A stretch of DNA of 64,000 nt from Todiramphus chloris collaris (taxonomy: Eukaryota; Chordata; Aves; Coraciiformes; Alcedinidae), in contig JANVCC010000152.1 in assembly GCA_025345505.1 (NCBI GenBank), positions 3,109,318 through 3,173,317 on the forward strand, written 5' to 3'. The notes beneath the pieces are model-generated. The model did no database searches. It saw only the letters and a list, made by a program, of their open reading frames with translations, and was not told where the DNA came from. The number at the start of each line of letters is the position of its first letter. Position 1 is the first letter of the stretch. Positions 48,801 through 60,630 of this stretch are shown here, in pieces. The translations under genes were made by a program, and so were the position numbers.

Positions 48801-49821
48801 TAGTTTATTTTCAAGTTGTAAGGACAGCTAAGCAGGGCCCTGGGGTTTCAGGCCTATACATCATTCTTTTTTTCTTTTTTAAAATGAGGCAGACCTTTTC
48901 TCAAAAGTTATTTGCACTCAAGAATGATGACAAAACAGATGATTACGTTTGTTTAAATGTTGACAGTCTGACAAGAACAAAGCCTGTTTGAAAAATGCAA
49001 GTCCTTTTTGTCCTCACCACATGAACATTTTGAGCAAAAGAATCTGGCACTGGAAATAATGTGCCAAGACCCACTCACAGAAGCTATTATTTATATAGTA
49101 CAATATGCTCATATCATCAAGACCTTGCTCTCTGAAATATACACCTCAATCTGAAAACTGTCAGTATCTACAAAAAATGAGATATTTAACAAAACAAAAA
49201 AAAAGTGATAACTAGTGTTCAAGCATTGCTGCTTCATTAATGTATCTTCACTGAGCAGAATTGCTAATTTATATCTATAAATTAATTATCATCTGCCAGA
49301 CGTACTTTTACTGTCATCAAGCTGTGGGAGTATAAGTTGGTTCACATGTGTTCTGAATCCAATTCAAAGTAGATGGCAATGTCTGCTGATGCCTCCAAAG
49401 AAGAGGCAGCTGCCATTGCTCATATTATTGTATTAGAACAGTAAGCTGCTGCTTAAATAATAATGACATTAAAACTACAGCATTTTCCTTATATGATTGT
49501 TCCAATTTTTACCATTACCTTTTCTATTATTCAGTTAGATTGTGTTCCAAAGGTGTAACAGGAAACCATAAAACACATTACACGTGATGAAATTTTAAAG
49601 TGAATCAAGTCTGTTTTAAATCCCAGAATACAGTAACTTGACAGAGATGCTTTTCTCAAAGGAGAAGAAGACTTAGTAAGAACAGAAATGGCCCACCACT
49701 GAGAAATGGAACTTACACTGATCTAAGTACATATACCTATATCTATCTATATGTGATTATTTTTAATGACAGTTTTTTCCTAAGCACTATAGATACTCAT
49801 CAGCCCAGGAATACAGGCTTA
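42843..49821. other. About 7 kb of unique AT-rich DNA, no gene recognised
   Basis: Chance frames only (up to 114 codons, 46001-46345 minus). A possible LTR end at 43795-43880 is listed separately. T or A runs occur near 44505 and 48099. Nothing else was recognised. Confidence 0.5.
43795..43880. mobile_element. Possible LTR-end fragment of avian ERVL type
   Basis: CAAGTGAGCGGCTGTGTGGG followed by GCTTCGCTGACAGCCAGAC and TCAACCCACC resembles the terminal block GTGAGCGAGCGGCTGTGTGG...GGCTGG...AACCACGACA of avian LTRs. The match ends after about 85 bases, so orientation and extent are unsure. Confidence 0.5.
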
Positions 49822-50778
49822 TTTGCCAGTACTATTCAATATATTCAATACATTCATCAGTGACGTGGATGAGGGCACAGAGTGCACTATCAGCAAGTTT
49901 ACTGATGATACAAAACTGGGAGGAGTGGCTGACACACCAGCAGGCTGTGCTGCAATTCTGCATGACCTACACAGGCTGGAGAGTTGGGCAGGGAGAAATC
50001 CAATGAAATACAACAAGGGCAAGTGTACAGTCTTGCATCTGGGAAAGAACAACCCCAGGTACCAGTATAGGTTGGGGGTTGACTTGTTAGAGAGTAGTAT
50101 GGGGAAAAAGGACCTGGGGTTCCTGGTGAACTGCAGGATGACCGTGAGCCAGCAATGTGCCCTCGTGGCCAAGAAGTCCAATGGCATCCTGGGGTGTATT
50201 AGAAGGGGTGTGGATAGTAGGTCAAGAGAGGTTCTCCTCCCCCTCTACTCTGCTGAGACCTCATCTGGAATATTGTATTCAGTTCTGGGCCCTGCAGTTC
50301 TAGAAGGACAGGGAACTGCTTGAAAGAGTCCAGCTCAGAGCCACAAAGATGATTAAGAGAGTGGAGCATCTCCCTTATGATGAAAGGCTGTGGGAGCTGT
50401 GTCTCTTTAGCTTTGTGAAGAGGAGACAGAGGGGTGACCTCATTAATGTTTATAAATATCTAAAGGGTGAGTGTCAGGAGGATGGAGCCAGGCTCCTCTC
50501 TGTTATGTCCAATGATAGGACAAGGGGCAAGGGGTGTAAGCTGGACCATAAGAGGTTCCACAGAAACATAAGGAAAAACTTTTTCACTGTGAGGGTCATA
50601 GAGCTCTGGAACAGGCTGCCCAGAGAGGTTGAGGAGTCTCCTTCTCTGGAGACATTTAAAACCCACCTGGATGCATTCCTATGTGACCTACTCTAGGTGG
50701 TCCTTCTCTGGCAGGGGGGTTGGACTAGATGATCTTTCAAGGTCCCTTCCAACCCTTACCATTCTGTGATTCTGTGTC
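49822..50778 (+). mobile_element. CR1 LINE, about 0.96 kb, well preserved, 5'-truncated
   Basis: It begins inside RT at about 49822 and ends at 50778 with GGTCCCTTCCAACCCTTACC and ATTCTGTGATTCTGTG. Two long frames remain, so this copy is relatively young. It shares its C-terminal block, [20 protein letters not shown], with the fragment at 39141-39410. Confidence 0.93.
49823..50696 (+). pseudogene. CR1 RT C-terminal part in two frames
   Basis: The first frame (49823-50323) opens in PVLFNIF and carries the active-site loop FTDDTKL (FTDD at 49898-49909, aspartates kept), then LHLGKNNPRYQYRLG, CALVAKKSNGILGCI and SREVLLPLYSA. Near 50252 a few bases are missing where relatives encode LVRPHLEY, and the phase shifts. 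The second frame (50349-50696) continues with [34 protein letters not shown] and [13 protein letters not shown] to a natural CR1 stop (DLL then TAG). Upstream RT and endonuclease are absent, so it cannot be active. Confidence 0.9.
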
Positions 50779-53205
50779 AGTGCTAAAAGTTGTTCTGATG
50801 CCATACTCTTTTAGGTGTATACAGACATATACATGCATGTATTTATTAATAGCAACATAGAAATGGATATGATAAGCTGCAGTCATGGTGACCTATTATT
50901 CCTTGATAAGATTCTAAGATTTACCTTGGAAAAGTCTGCAGATACCAGGAATGGAGAGGAGTACATCTCAAGATGGATGAAAGTGACTCAGGAGCCAGAC
51001 CCTCAGCTGTAGAAAAATCCTGTGGCTTTGTTGACTTCTGTACCCCTCCAGCATTTCTACAGTTATAGCTTTAGTCTCAAGAAGTAAAAAAAGGAAAGAC
51101 AGGAATACAGCTCCTTGAGAAGAGGGGCTAATAAGGCAAGAAACTGAGTGAACTGGAATTTTAAAATATCTTTTCTTCCCCTAACCTGAGGAGTATAGTG
51201 AAGATTAAGACAGCTTCATGGAGATAAGAGAGATTTCACATTACATATTTATTTAGAATCTTAACTCAGGTAGTAGTAGGAATAATTTTTTTTTTTTAAT
51301 CTTGGTAGTGTTTAATGGTACTGTCTCTTTCGGGAATCATGAAACTTTAGACCTCTTCAACCCAAACCTAAAGCTGAATTTTTCAATTATGTGTCCCCTT
51401 CTATGCACCCCTCTACATACATTTCATTACTATTTGATTCTTTGAAGGTAAAAGTATTTAAAGAATTTCAACCTCTCACTATATGGAATAATTTGTAAAT
51501 ACTGATCAGGTTAAAAATTGTTGCATCAGACAGCTTAAATTAATTTTCACACCTTTTGCTAAAGAAAAAAAAAAAGCATTCCATTAACAGCATTCACACT
51601 TTACACTGTGAATGAGGCAGAGTAAATATTCTCTGAAGATGCATTTCAAAAATACTCCAAGAGAAGAGAAATCCAACTGATGGAACAAAACAAGGAATGC
51701 AGCAGTTACACAGTGGAACTCTGTGATCTTTATGTTTCCAGAGGATTCAAAGCAACAGAACCAGCTCAGCTGGATAGGAATCAGCCTCATTCTGCCCTAC
51801 CTGCATAATAAGGAGACCTCTCACCTTCACATGTTTATGTTTAGAAGCACAGATGGGTTCTTCAGGGTAAAAAAAAATCATTGATGTCCTAATAGCCACC
51901 AAAGCCTGCTTCCTTTTTTTTTTTCCTTTTAAGCAGCCATGCAAGCCTTTCCCATCTTGCCCTTTCCCTCACCCTGCAATCTATAGCACTTGCTACTTTG
52001 AACAAAATTGAGGTTTTTATCACTATAATGCAATGAAACAAAACCAAGCAGGCAACATTGTGTAAGATAACAAGAGCTTTTAAATACCTGTTAGTGAACA
52101 AAGGAGGAAAGAAAACATTTCAGCTTTAACTGTTCCTTCTCTTTGGTTTAGAAGATGGCATTGTTCACTTCAGTGTGGCTTTTTAATGGAAAGACTACCA
52201 ACCTGCTTGCTACAGTGGCTGGGACAGAAGTGGTCAGTGAGGGAAGGATGGTCATTACAATTAAGTGCTCTGCAAATGAAGCTTTTTACTGAGAAGCAGG
52301 TGTAAACAAACAGGGGAGTTGGTGGGTATGGGAAGAGTGCTTACAGAGAGAACAGTAGAGGAGGAAGGAAGCAGTTTGGGAGCACAGACTGAGATGGTAC
52401 CTGTTGCTCCTTCAGACCTTTTTCAACCAGTGCATGAGTGTCTCTATCCATTGAAATGCAAAAATCCAAAATAAGTAATCCCAAGTGCAGATTAAAACCC
52501 TGTTGAATGCATTCTTTATGCATATGCAAATACTGTCTGTACAAACATATTTCTTATAATTGGATACTAGTTACAAAAAATGTCCTTTATTTCATCAGTG
52601 TAGTGACGGTGAAGGTAGAGTTATGTGGCAATATCCAGTACATGCCTTATGTGTGCTAACCCCTACTTCTTAGGTTTAATTAAAAGCTGTGTTTAAAAGG
52701 CACTTAAAATTATTTATGCATTTTATTCAATACTTGTAATACTCAACCAAGATATTGCATTTCCACAAAAACTCCCATCTAGACTAGAGTCAGAATCAGG
52801 ACCTTTTTCTGTTGTAGTGTTTTCTAACCTCTGGTGAACAGAGATACTGTATCAAACAGATGACAGAAAATTCCTCTCTCACAGCTTTATCTCCAGCCAA
52901 CTGATCAATGTACTCAACTTGATAAAGGTACATTTCCACCTCCTTCAGTGTCTGCAACATTAAAATAATCCTTTTCCACCCTGATAAGGTAATGTCATGT
53001 CTGGCACCATAGTGAGGCTGCAGGGCTATAGGAGGGCCACATCTTGGAGTGGAACACTGGCATGCACTCATCCATATCATGTCACTCTTGTCATACTCCA
53101 TGGTGCAGCTCAGGTGTGTAAGAACAAGCGCATTCACAGAAATAACATGGCACTCAGAGTTATAGTCTTGGCAAAAGTCATAGACTTTTCCCAGTAGATA
53201 AAATG
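50779..53205. other. Unique AT-rich sequence, no gene recognised
   Basis: Chance frames only; the longest is 113 codons (52796-53137 minus) with no known motif. A T run occurs near 51288 and another near 51917. Confidence 0.45.
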
Positions 53206-53290
53206 AGAATCACAGAATGTTAAGTGTTGGAAGGGACCTCAAAAGATTATCTAGTTGAACCCCCCTGCCAAGAGAAGGACCACTTTTTGT
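53206..53290 (-). mobile_element. CR1 3' tail fragment
   Basis: The plus strand reads AGAATCACAGAATGTTAAGT then GTTGGAAGGGACCTCAAAAG, ending in ACCCCCCTGCCAAGAG. It is the complement of a CR1 3' end of the same type as at 39141. Weak similarity may continue to about 53340 after an internal deletion. Confidence 0.82.
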
Positions 53291-53468
53291 TGCAGAAAAG
53301 AAAGTTTTTCTGTATAGAAACATTTTGGATTGTATATTTGATCGTTGGGACTAGCAACCATTCCCTGATAGTCTCTGTCTCTATTAGTAGGTATAAGTGA
53401 GGCCCAACAAAGAAAGATCCTTAGAATGAAGTAATTGGTGCTGAGGACGTGGTGTGAACACTGTATAT

Positions 53469-53582
53469 GTTTTGTTGTTTAGGGTGTTTGGTTTTGGTTT
53501 TGTTTTGGTGATCTGTTTTGTTTGATTGTTTGTTTTGTGGTTTGGTGGGGTTTTTTGGTCTTGTTTTTTTGTTTTGTTTTTT
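53469..53582. repeat. T/G-rich low-complexity tract (TTTTG-type)
   Basis: Imperfect GTTTTG/TGTTTG repeats over about 115 bases. The Lys/Gln/Thr-rich minus-strand frame over it is a composition artefact. Confidence 0.9.
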
Positions 53583-56404
53583 CCTTGAACTGACTTTCTA
53601 TTAGAGATGAGAATTCAATAGGTGTGCTTCTGCAGCACATCTGGTTTAGCCTGACCCAGAAAGACATTTTGGCACTGCTCTCTGTCATGAAACAAAGCTC
53701 AGTAAATTAAGACTACTGAGGGATTCACTCTAGAAGTCTGCTTCAGATCTGAACTAGAAGGCTAATGTACATGCACCCACAGCCTGCACAACTAGTGTAC
53801 AGGGGAAGCAGACAACAAGTGAAGTCTGACCATTTCCTGGTTACCTGACTTCGCTCTCTAATTCAGATAAGTGAAGTCAAGAAGTCTGGGAGCAGTTCTA
53901 AGCCTTTGCTAAACTTATCAGTGCACCTGTAACTCTGTTATTACAGGAAATAAATAACTGTGCCTGGGTCAGGAAGAATGGTAGGTGGTCTGAATTTGGC
54001 ACCCTTCATCTTGGGCCAGCATAGCATGGGTCTGGAGAACACGTATGCTTCAGTAGTTTACTTAACTTTAGAGCATGCTGGGGAAAAGTGGCAGTAAAAA
54101 TATCTCTATGAAGGGATTTTTTTTTCTAATAAAATATTTAGCTGATAGTAGCTGTAAAGTCAGTGGGCCTCTAGTTGAAAGGAAGTGCCTCCTCCCCCTT
54201 GGACTCTCTCCAGCTCACAAACCTCCATCTGCTAATTGGCCTTATTCCACAGAAAAGAAAAACTTCATAGAACATGGAAAATACTGAAATGAAAATTGAT
54301 TAATTTTTATGTGTTAAGCCAAAAAATGTATTTCTTTAACCTGGAAAACTAGGTAATTGAACAAATAGCTTTAAAAACCAAAACCAGAAGTCAGTGTGAG
54401 AATTTTTTTTAAAAAGGTTTGGGAAGAAAGGTTAAGAAACATGACTATTAAGCAGTAAAAAAAAAATTCTTCTCAGCAAATGTACATATTGTAAAATAAT
54501 CAAAATCAGTTCTCCCTCAACAATAGGAGCTGGTAAAAGAATGACACAGTTAATATGTTTTCCATGCCTTCTCATTCTGCAATTAATGCCTTTTCTTCTA
54601 TGTTAGAGAGGGTCCTTCTGCATGAACACAAGCTGCTCTTTGAACCAAATCCCTCAGGTTGTCAGTTATCAAAACACTCCTGATAAAAATAAAACATAAA
54701 AAATGCTCTTTAGGGACTCTTAAGCCAGAATGAAAATTGTAGCTTGCTCTGCTTCAGATTTTTTCACTGATTTTCCCTTCGTATAAGGCCCGAGCTTCAT
54801 CAATAAAGCTAAATTAGAATAACACATTAGTCTAGACACCTCTGCACAAAACCTATCCCATTAACACACTAAACTTCACTCCCACAGAATTAAAAGATTA
54901 AAAATAAACTAATTACCCAGAATTTAGCATCCTAAGTTACTGGTTCCAGCCACCTGGTTCACAGCTGCTATGGAAACTATTCAATTAATCAAAATAAGGG
55001 TGGGGTATTTTTCTGATTATTTAAAGGAAAAACAGAAAGAAATTAAAACACACACACACTCAGTAGGAACAAACTTCCTTTCTAAAATATTCCACAGAGA
55101 TTTTAATCAATCCAAAATGTTAACATATGAATGATACTATTGCAGAGAAGTTGGAGCTTATAATAAGATGGTAAAAAACTTTTCTCTTCTCTGGCCTCCT
55201 AGCACCATAAATGTATGAACATCTGGTACAAAAGTTTACTCTTTGTATAGTATTTGGTAAAAATCATAGTAAAGGAGAGACTTCTTCAGCTCTCTTGCTC
55301 TATGTACATCACATTGGTGAAGATGAATGAGCACTTCATCACTAACCAATATCCCAGCCTATGTGTGAAAAGTTCTACACAGACAAATCATGTTTGTTGA
55401 CACATGATCACACTTTATGTGTGAGGAGGAGGAAAGTGTATATGTAGAAACATGTCTTGTGTTCACCTGTGACTTGTAAACACATTTGCAGAAGACTAGG
55501 ATTAAAACACTAATATAATGCAGCCCAGGATTTTCAAGAGAGATTAAGGAAATTAGGCAGTAAACCCCTCACAGGGCCCTTGAAAAGCCAACTTCTAAAT
55601 TGTCTTTAATTTTACCAGTTAAATTATTTATTATTAAAAGTGATCTGTCAAGACTTACTCCTGGTTTTGATGGACCTGGAAAGAGAAAGACTGTAACACA
55701 GAAAAAAAAGAAGACATGAAATAAAATAGGAACTGGTGTAGTCCAAATTTAGATCTCAGCAATATATCATTATCAGGTGGAAATGTTTCTAACTATGTCC
55801 TGCAGTCCCATAGTCTAGGTTCAAATTTTTAAAAATAATTTAACTTATGATCTAAGAATACGTATGGTATCAGTACTTTTAACCTTGGTAAATAGCACAA
55901 AATTTGAGAAAATGGCTTAAATCAGTTAACAACATAGTCCTACAAACATATACTTGGTAAACTGAGCTTGTTAAAATACACTGTTCTTTAATGCAAACAG
56001 GTACAAAATTGTATATCTAGAGCCAAGATATGAAAGACAAGTCTACAGAATTTACAGAGAAGAGACAGGTAGAAGCACAAGCCTGACACCGATTAATTTC
56101 ACCAAAATTTAACTGTCTGAAAATATACTAGCTCTCTATGAAAACAAGGGAGAAAGATTTATCTTCAGGGGACAGTTCACGTATCTTTGTTACAAACCTG
56201 ACCCAGAACAGAATGAATAATCTTCTCAAAATGCCTTGTTTAGACTCTTGACAGTAAAGATTAATCTAAACTTTTTAAACTATCTGTCTTTGGGTGGCAG
56301 GAGAATACAATCAGGGTGGGTTCAGAACCAGGAGAAAGATCTGCATTACACTGCTGTGGCTGTGTCCTTCCAGTTCTCTTCTTTTTTCAGCATCTTTTTT
56401 TGAA

Positions 56405-56430
56405 TTTTTTTTTTTTTTTTTTTTTTTTTT
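56405..56430. repeat. Poly-T run (26 T)
   Basis: The longest homopolymer in the window; no element body is recognisable on either side. Confidence 0.93.
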
Positions 56431-58701
56431 CTTCTTGCAAAATAAGGTCCTGAGAAGCTTGAAGGATCACAGTGAACAAACAATTAAACACAGGTTCTCA
56501 TGCAAACTCAGGGCCAAAAACACTAGTGTGATTCGTAGCTTCAGAAGTCACAAGCCAATGAATAGGAACAGTACATAGAAAGATCTCTTTCCTTCTGTAT
56601 AAAACACTGGAAGGACAGACATGGGAATACTGAATGTGGGTCTGATTTTTATTATTTTCAAAAGCATGTTGAAAAAACAGAGGTGACACAGAGAGTAACA
56701 ATATCCTGATTCAAATACTGGAGGAAATATCTTCCAGGAAAAAAAAAAAAATCAGACTTGAATTCAACTTAGTAAAAAGACAGATTGAGGAGAAACATAA
56801 TAACAGTGTGTAGCTTGTTTTCATGGAGAAGGCACCATATACTAAAGGACTAGGTAACGGAATAGAACCTTTTGTTCTTTAACTGCTGAATACAGATATG
56901 CAGTACAGCCCTGTCAGGTTAGAACTGGTATAATGTACAAAATAAGATAATAATACATCAGTATGTTGATCTTGAACAAAGTGATATTGTGTGTGCCTTA
57001 TACATCAGTGTGAGGTCCTGAGAGCAAAGAACAACAGGCTCCTGGATTGGAAATGGTAATTTGTAATGTAGGTTAATTCAACTGGACATCAAGACTGATT
57101 CCTTTGGATATCATAAAAATGGAAAGAAATTAATCCAAATGGAAAAACAAATAGTCCATATCACATGACATATTCATTTCAGTTTCAGCAAGTTATTTGA
57201 TCTAACTATGTAGCCCATAAATGTTAATATGAAAAGTGCTCATGAACACACACAGAACAGTAGCAGCTTTTCAAATATTTATGTTTTCATCTTAGGAGGT
57301 TTTTTTCTCTTTCAAACTATCAAACAGCATGGGTCTGCATTAAAAAGAGACTTTCATCCTACAAAAATGTTCAGATCTTTCAACCTAAAAACTTAAATGC
57401 ATTTACCTTTTAGATTATTTTTGTAATTTTCTTAACTGGCATTCCACTGGGACAGGTATGTGTGCTGGCTGGAGGCAGGTAATAGTCCCACAAGGATATG
57501 CTTTACTTTCTTCAAATAAATAAAGGCATATATTAGCTGGAAAAGCATCCTGGGAAAAAAATTACTTCTCAGATTGCCAACATTGCATTTCAAACAGGCA
57601 TTATTATTGTTTACTTGTATTATAGTAGTGGATAGGTTGGGTGATACTACCATTATTGTAGAGGCAGTAGAAGATTACACAGCAACATAAGGGCACTCCT
57701 ACAGGAAGTCTTTCATAAAACTCTAAATATGGGAAAGGAATTAACACCTCAGGAAAGTAAAATCACCTCCTGACAGTCACACAAAAGATCAGAATCTGAG
57801 CTGCTGGGGAAGTCCAGGATCAGTGATTCCCTTTGTCTCCGTCTGTTGAACCAGTCCAAGGAAAGATGCCTTCCCATCTCCATTGGGTATAAATAAAGAT
57901 AATCTGTCCAGACAAACATCTGGCATAAATCAGACAAACCCTTCTGAAATCAACAGAGATGCATTTTAATTATACTACCTATATTTTGCTATACAGTTTA
58001 TCATCAGAATGCTTGAAAATGGAATTTTAAAAGACCACAATCATCATAATTAAATACCAGTATAATGACAATATATAAGAAAAATATTCCAAGAAAGCAT
58101 AGAACAAATGGGAGACCTGATTTAAAATAATCTGTGACTGATGAGATGAGCTTTAAGGGGTCCCCATAGCTTCCAAGGGCCTTTGTTAACATTTTGATAC
58201 CCAATTGCATCTTCTCTTTGTGATTGCTCATCCCTTTTCCAAATACAACCAAGTCAACCCTGCTGGATGCCATTCATCCCATGGGCATCTTATACACCGA
58301 GATTTTATTTCAGAAGATGCTTGATACTATCACAGAGCAAGTGTCTTTTTTCTTAATTGTTCTGAAGTCTCCTTGTGCTGAGCTACCAGCTCTCTGCTGT
58401 GTCATCAGCTTGAATACACCTCTGATACTTTGTTTCACTGTAACTATTATCTGTGGATTTCTAAGGATCAAAGTATAAACTACAGGTCTGTAGACTAAAC
58501 AACCTGAGAGCCTCCAGCTGGCAAGTCTTCAGCAAGCAGTGCAACTCACCTTCTTCACTCTGGTGGGAAATTTTGTGAGAGCTTTTTATGCAACAACTCT
58601 CCTGCTCTGTTCTGGACCAGTCAAAGCTCTGAAATGTAGCTGGTTTTAGATGAGTGGGTTTTGCCTTCTCTTGCATACTCCCTGTATTCTAATCTGAATT
58701 T

Positions 58702-58756
58702 AAAAAAAAAAAAAAAATAAAACCAAACAACCAAACAAAAACAAACAAAAAACCAC
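58702..58756. repeat. A-rich tract followed by ACAAA-type repeat
   Basis: Sixteen A, then imperfect AACCAAACAA/ACAAACAAAA units. Confidence 0.9.
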
Positions 58757-60608
58757 TAAGTTTAAGTCACAGAAAAAAAATGTCCTTTTATTCCTTCTCT
58801 CATTAATACAGTTTGATCAATTGCACTCTACATACATGGAGACTATCAAAGGTCAAGAAGAAATTGTGGTATTTCTCAACTTAAACTATACATGGCACAA
58901 AATTTCTAGCCGTTAATCCAAAAACTAGAACTACAACCCCCTGAAACTTACTGGATGTGCTTGAATGAGGAATGCCTAGGATATACAAACACCTATTCTA
59001 TCTCCCTGCTCATATGGAACTCGTCCTTGCAAACCAATGAACCCAAACCTCCAAGAGCCGCCAGGTTATTTACTCTTCTGCTCATTGTGGCATGAAACTG
59101 CTGGTCTTCTAGTATTTTCCTTCTGAGAGTAGGCCACTGCTTAATTAATTTAAGAGTCTAGGCTAATGTGACACGAGGTGATGCTTGCAAATTGACTAGG
59201 TTTTAGATTATGATAGTATAGTATGAGTTGGCACAGCACAATAAACAAAAGGAGAGGAAAATGTCAGGATAAAGCAAAGACATGGTTCTCTGTCTCCTTA
59301 TCCCACATGCAAGGAACTAAAAGGAAAATTCCCTGGCAATTCTGTTCCAAGTCTAACTTTTGGGAGGTAAAAACTTATGGTCTCCTGCCAACTCTGGCTA
59401 ATTTGTAGTATCAGGCCCTGAGAGAAGATGACAGCTGCAGACGGTGTGGAAGGAAAGCCACCTTGCAACACATTTTGTCAAGTTGCAGTCTCTGGCATTG
59501 GCCCAGAGCCGGTATTGCTGGAGACATGATGAAGTGTGAAAAGTCCTGGCAGGCATTTTAGACAAATAAAAGATGGGAGGCAAGGGAAAATCAGGACCAA
59601 AAGAGATTAATATTTGTGAGGTTTATAGCAGAAGAGGGAAAGCAATAGGAAGTAAGAAAACCCCCACAGGGAATTTAGTGCGACAGCAGCAGATTAAAAA
59701 CAGGATGGACCTGAAGAGGAAGCTTATTTTTTCCAGCTGGACCTTCACCTGAGAGCAGAGATCAGGTTGTGAGCAGCAGTCAGAGAAAAGTAAATAGACC
59801 ATAATGAGAGAATTTGCACCCCCAAGATGTGAAAAAGCTCAGTGATGCTGTGTGTGTAGTGAGGGGATCAATGAGTGGAAGAGTGCAGGGGTTTCTAAGC
59901 TAGGAATGGTAATAGAAGTATGGGACCACGAAACTATGGGGGATAACTGCAATTTTGGTCTCATGTGTGTGAGTTGGTGACATCTTAGCTGCACGTGGAG
60001 ATAAGAATGGCTGGACACTCCTTCCTTTGGTTTCTGGTTCCCTTGGAAAGAAAGACCTGTGAGAAGGGAGAAATCTTCAGAAGGAGCTTGATCTGGAAGA
60101 GCAGGGATGATCATAAGGACACACTAGGTGGCAGAATGCACGTGGCATCACTGCCTGACCCCATTGATTCAACCTGCTGGGTGGTGGGGACTGTCTGATC
60201 TGCTGGAAATCTCCTATGTCACATGAACTGGAAATACTATGGAGGGGGTGTGTGGGTGTGTGTGTAAGTAAAGCAAACCACATCATCCAGGAAAAAGACA
60301 AAACCATTTGGAATAAATTTTTAAAAATGTGAAGTAAAGCCTTAGACAAGGATGCATAGGCCAAATGCAATGTACAAATTGCTAATTTCACTACAAAACC
60401 CAGATGTTTTTACTTCCTGCCATACGGTAAAATCCTGTGTTGTATCATTGTGAAAATTCTAGGAACTTTTGTCTGTCCAGTTTACTACATCAATGATCTG
60501 GGTTAACTTTGCTGCTCATGGGCCACCAGCAGTTTAAAAAGGAAATGTGGTGTGCCATTGTAGGCTTTAACTTGCTATGGTAAGATTTTGTCCAGTGAAA
60601 GCAAGGAC

Positions 60609-60630
60609 TTTTTTTTTTTTTTTTTTTTTT
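60609..60630. repeat. Poly-T run (22 T)
   Basis: Uninterrupted T homopolymer. A retroposed poly-A tail on the minus strand is possible, but no gene body is recognisable next to it. Confidence 0.9.

Noticed and set aside
53479-53688. Lys/Gln/Thr-rich minus-strand frame
   Set aside because: Translation of a T/G-rich low-complexity tract.
60609-60630. Poly-T as the tail of a processed pseudogene on the minus strand
   Set aside because: No recognisable gene body or target duplication was seen next to the tract.
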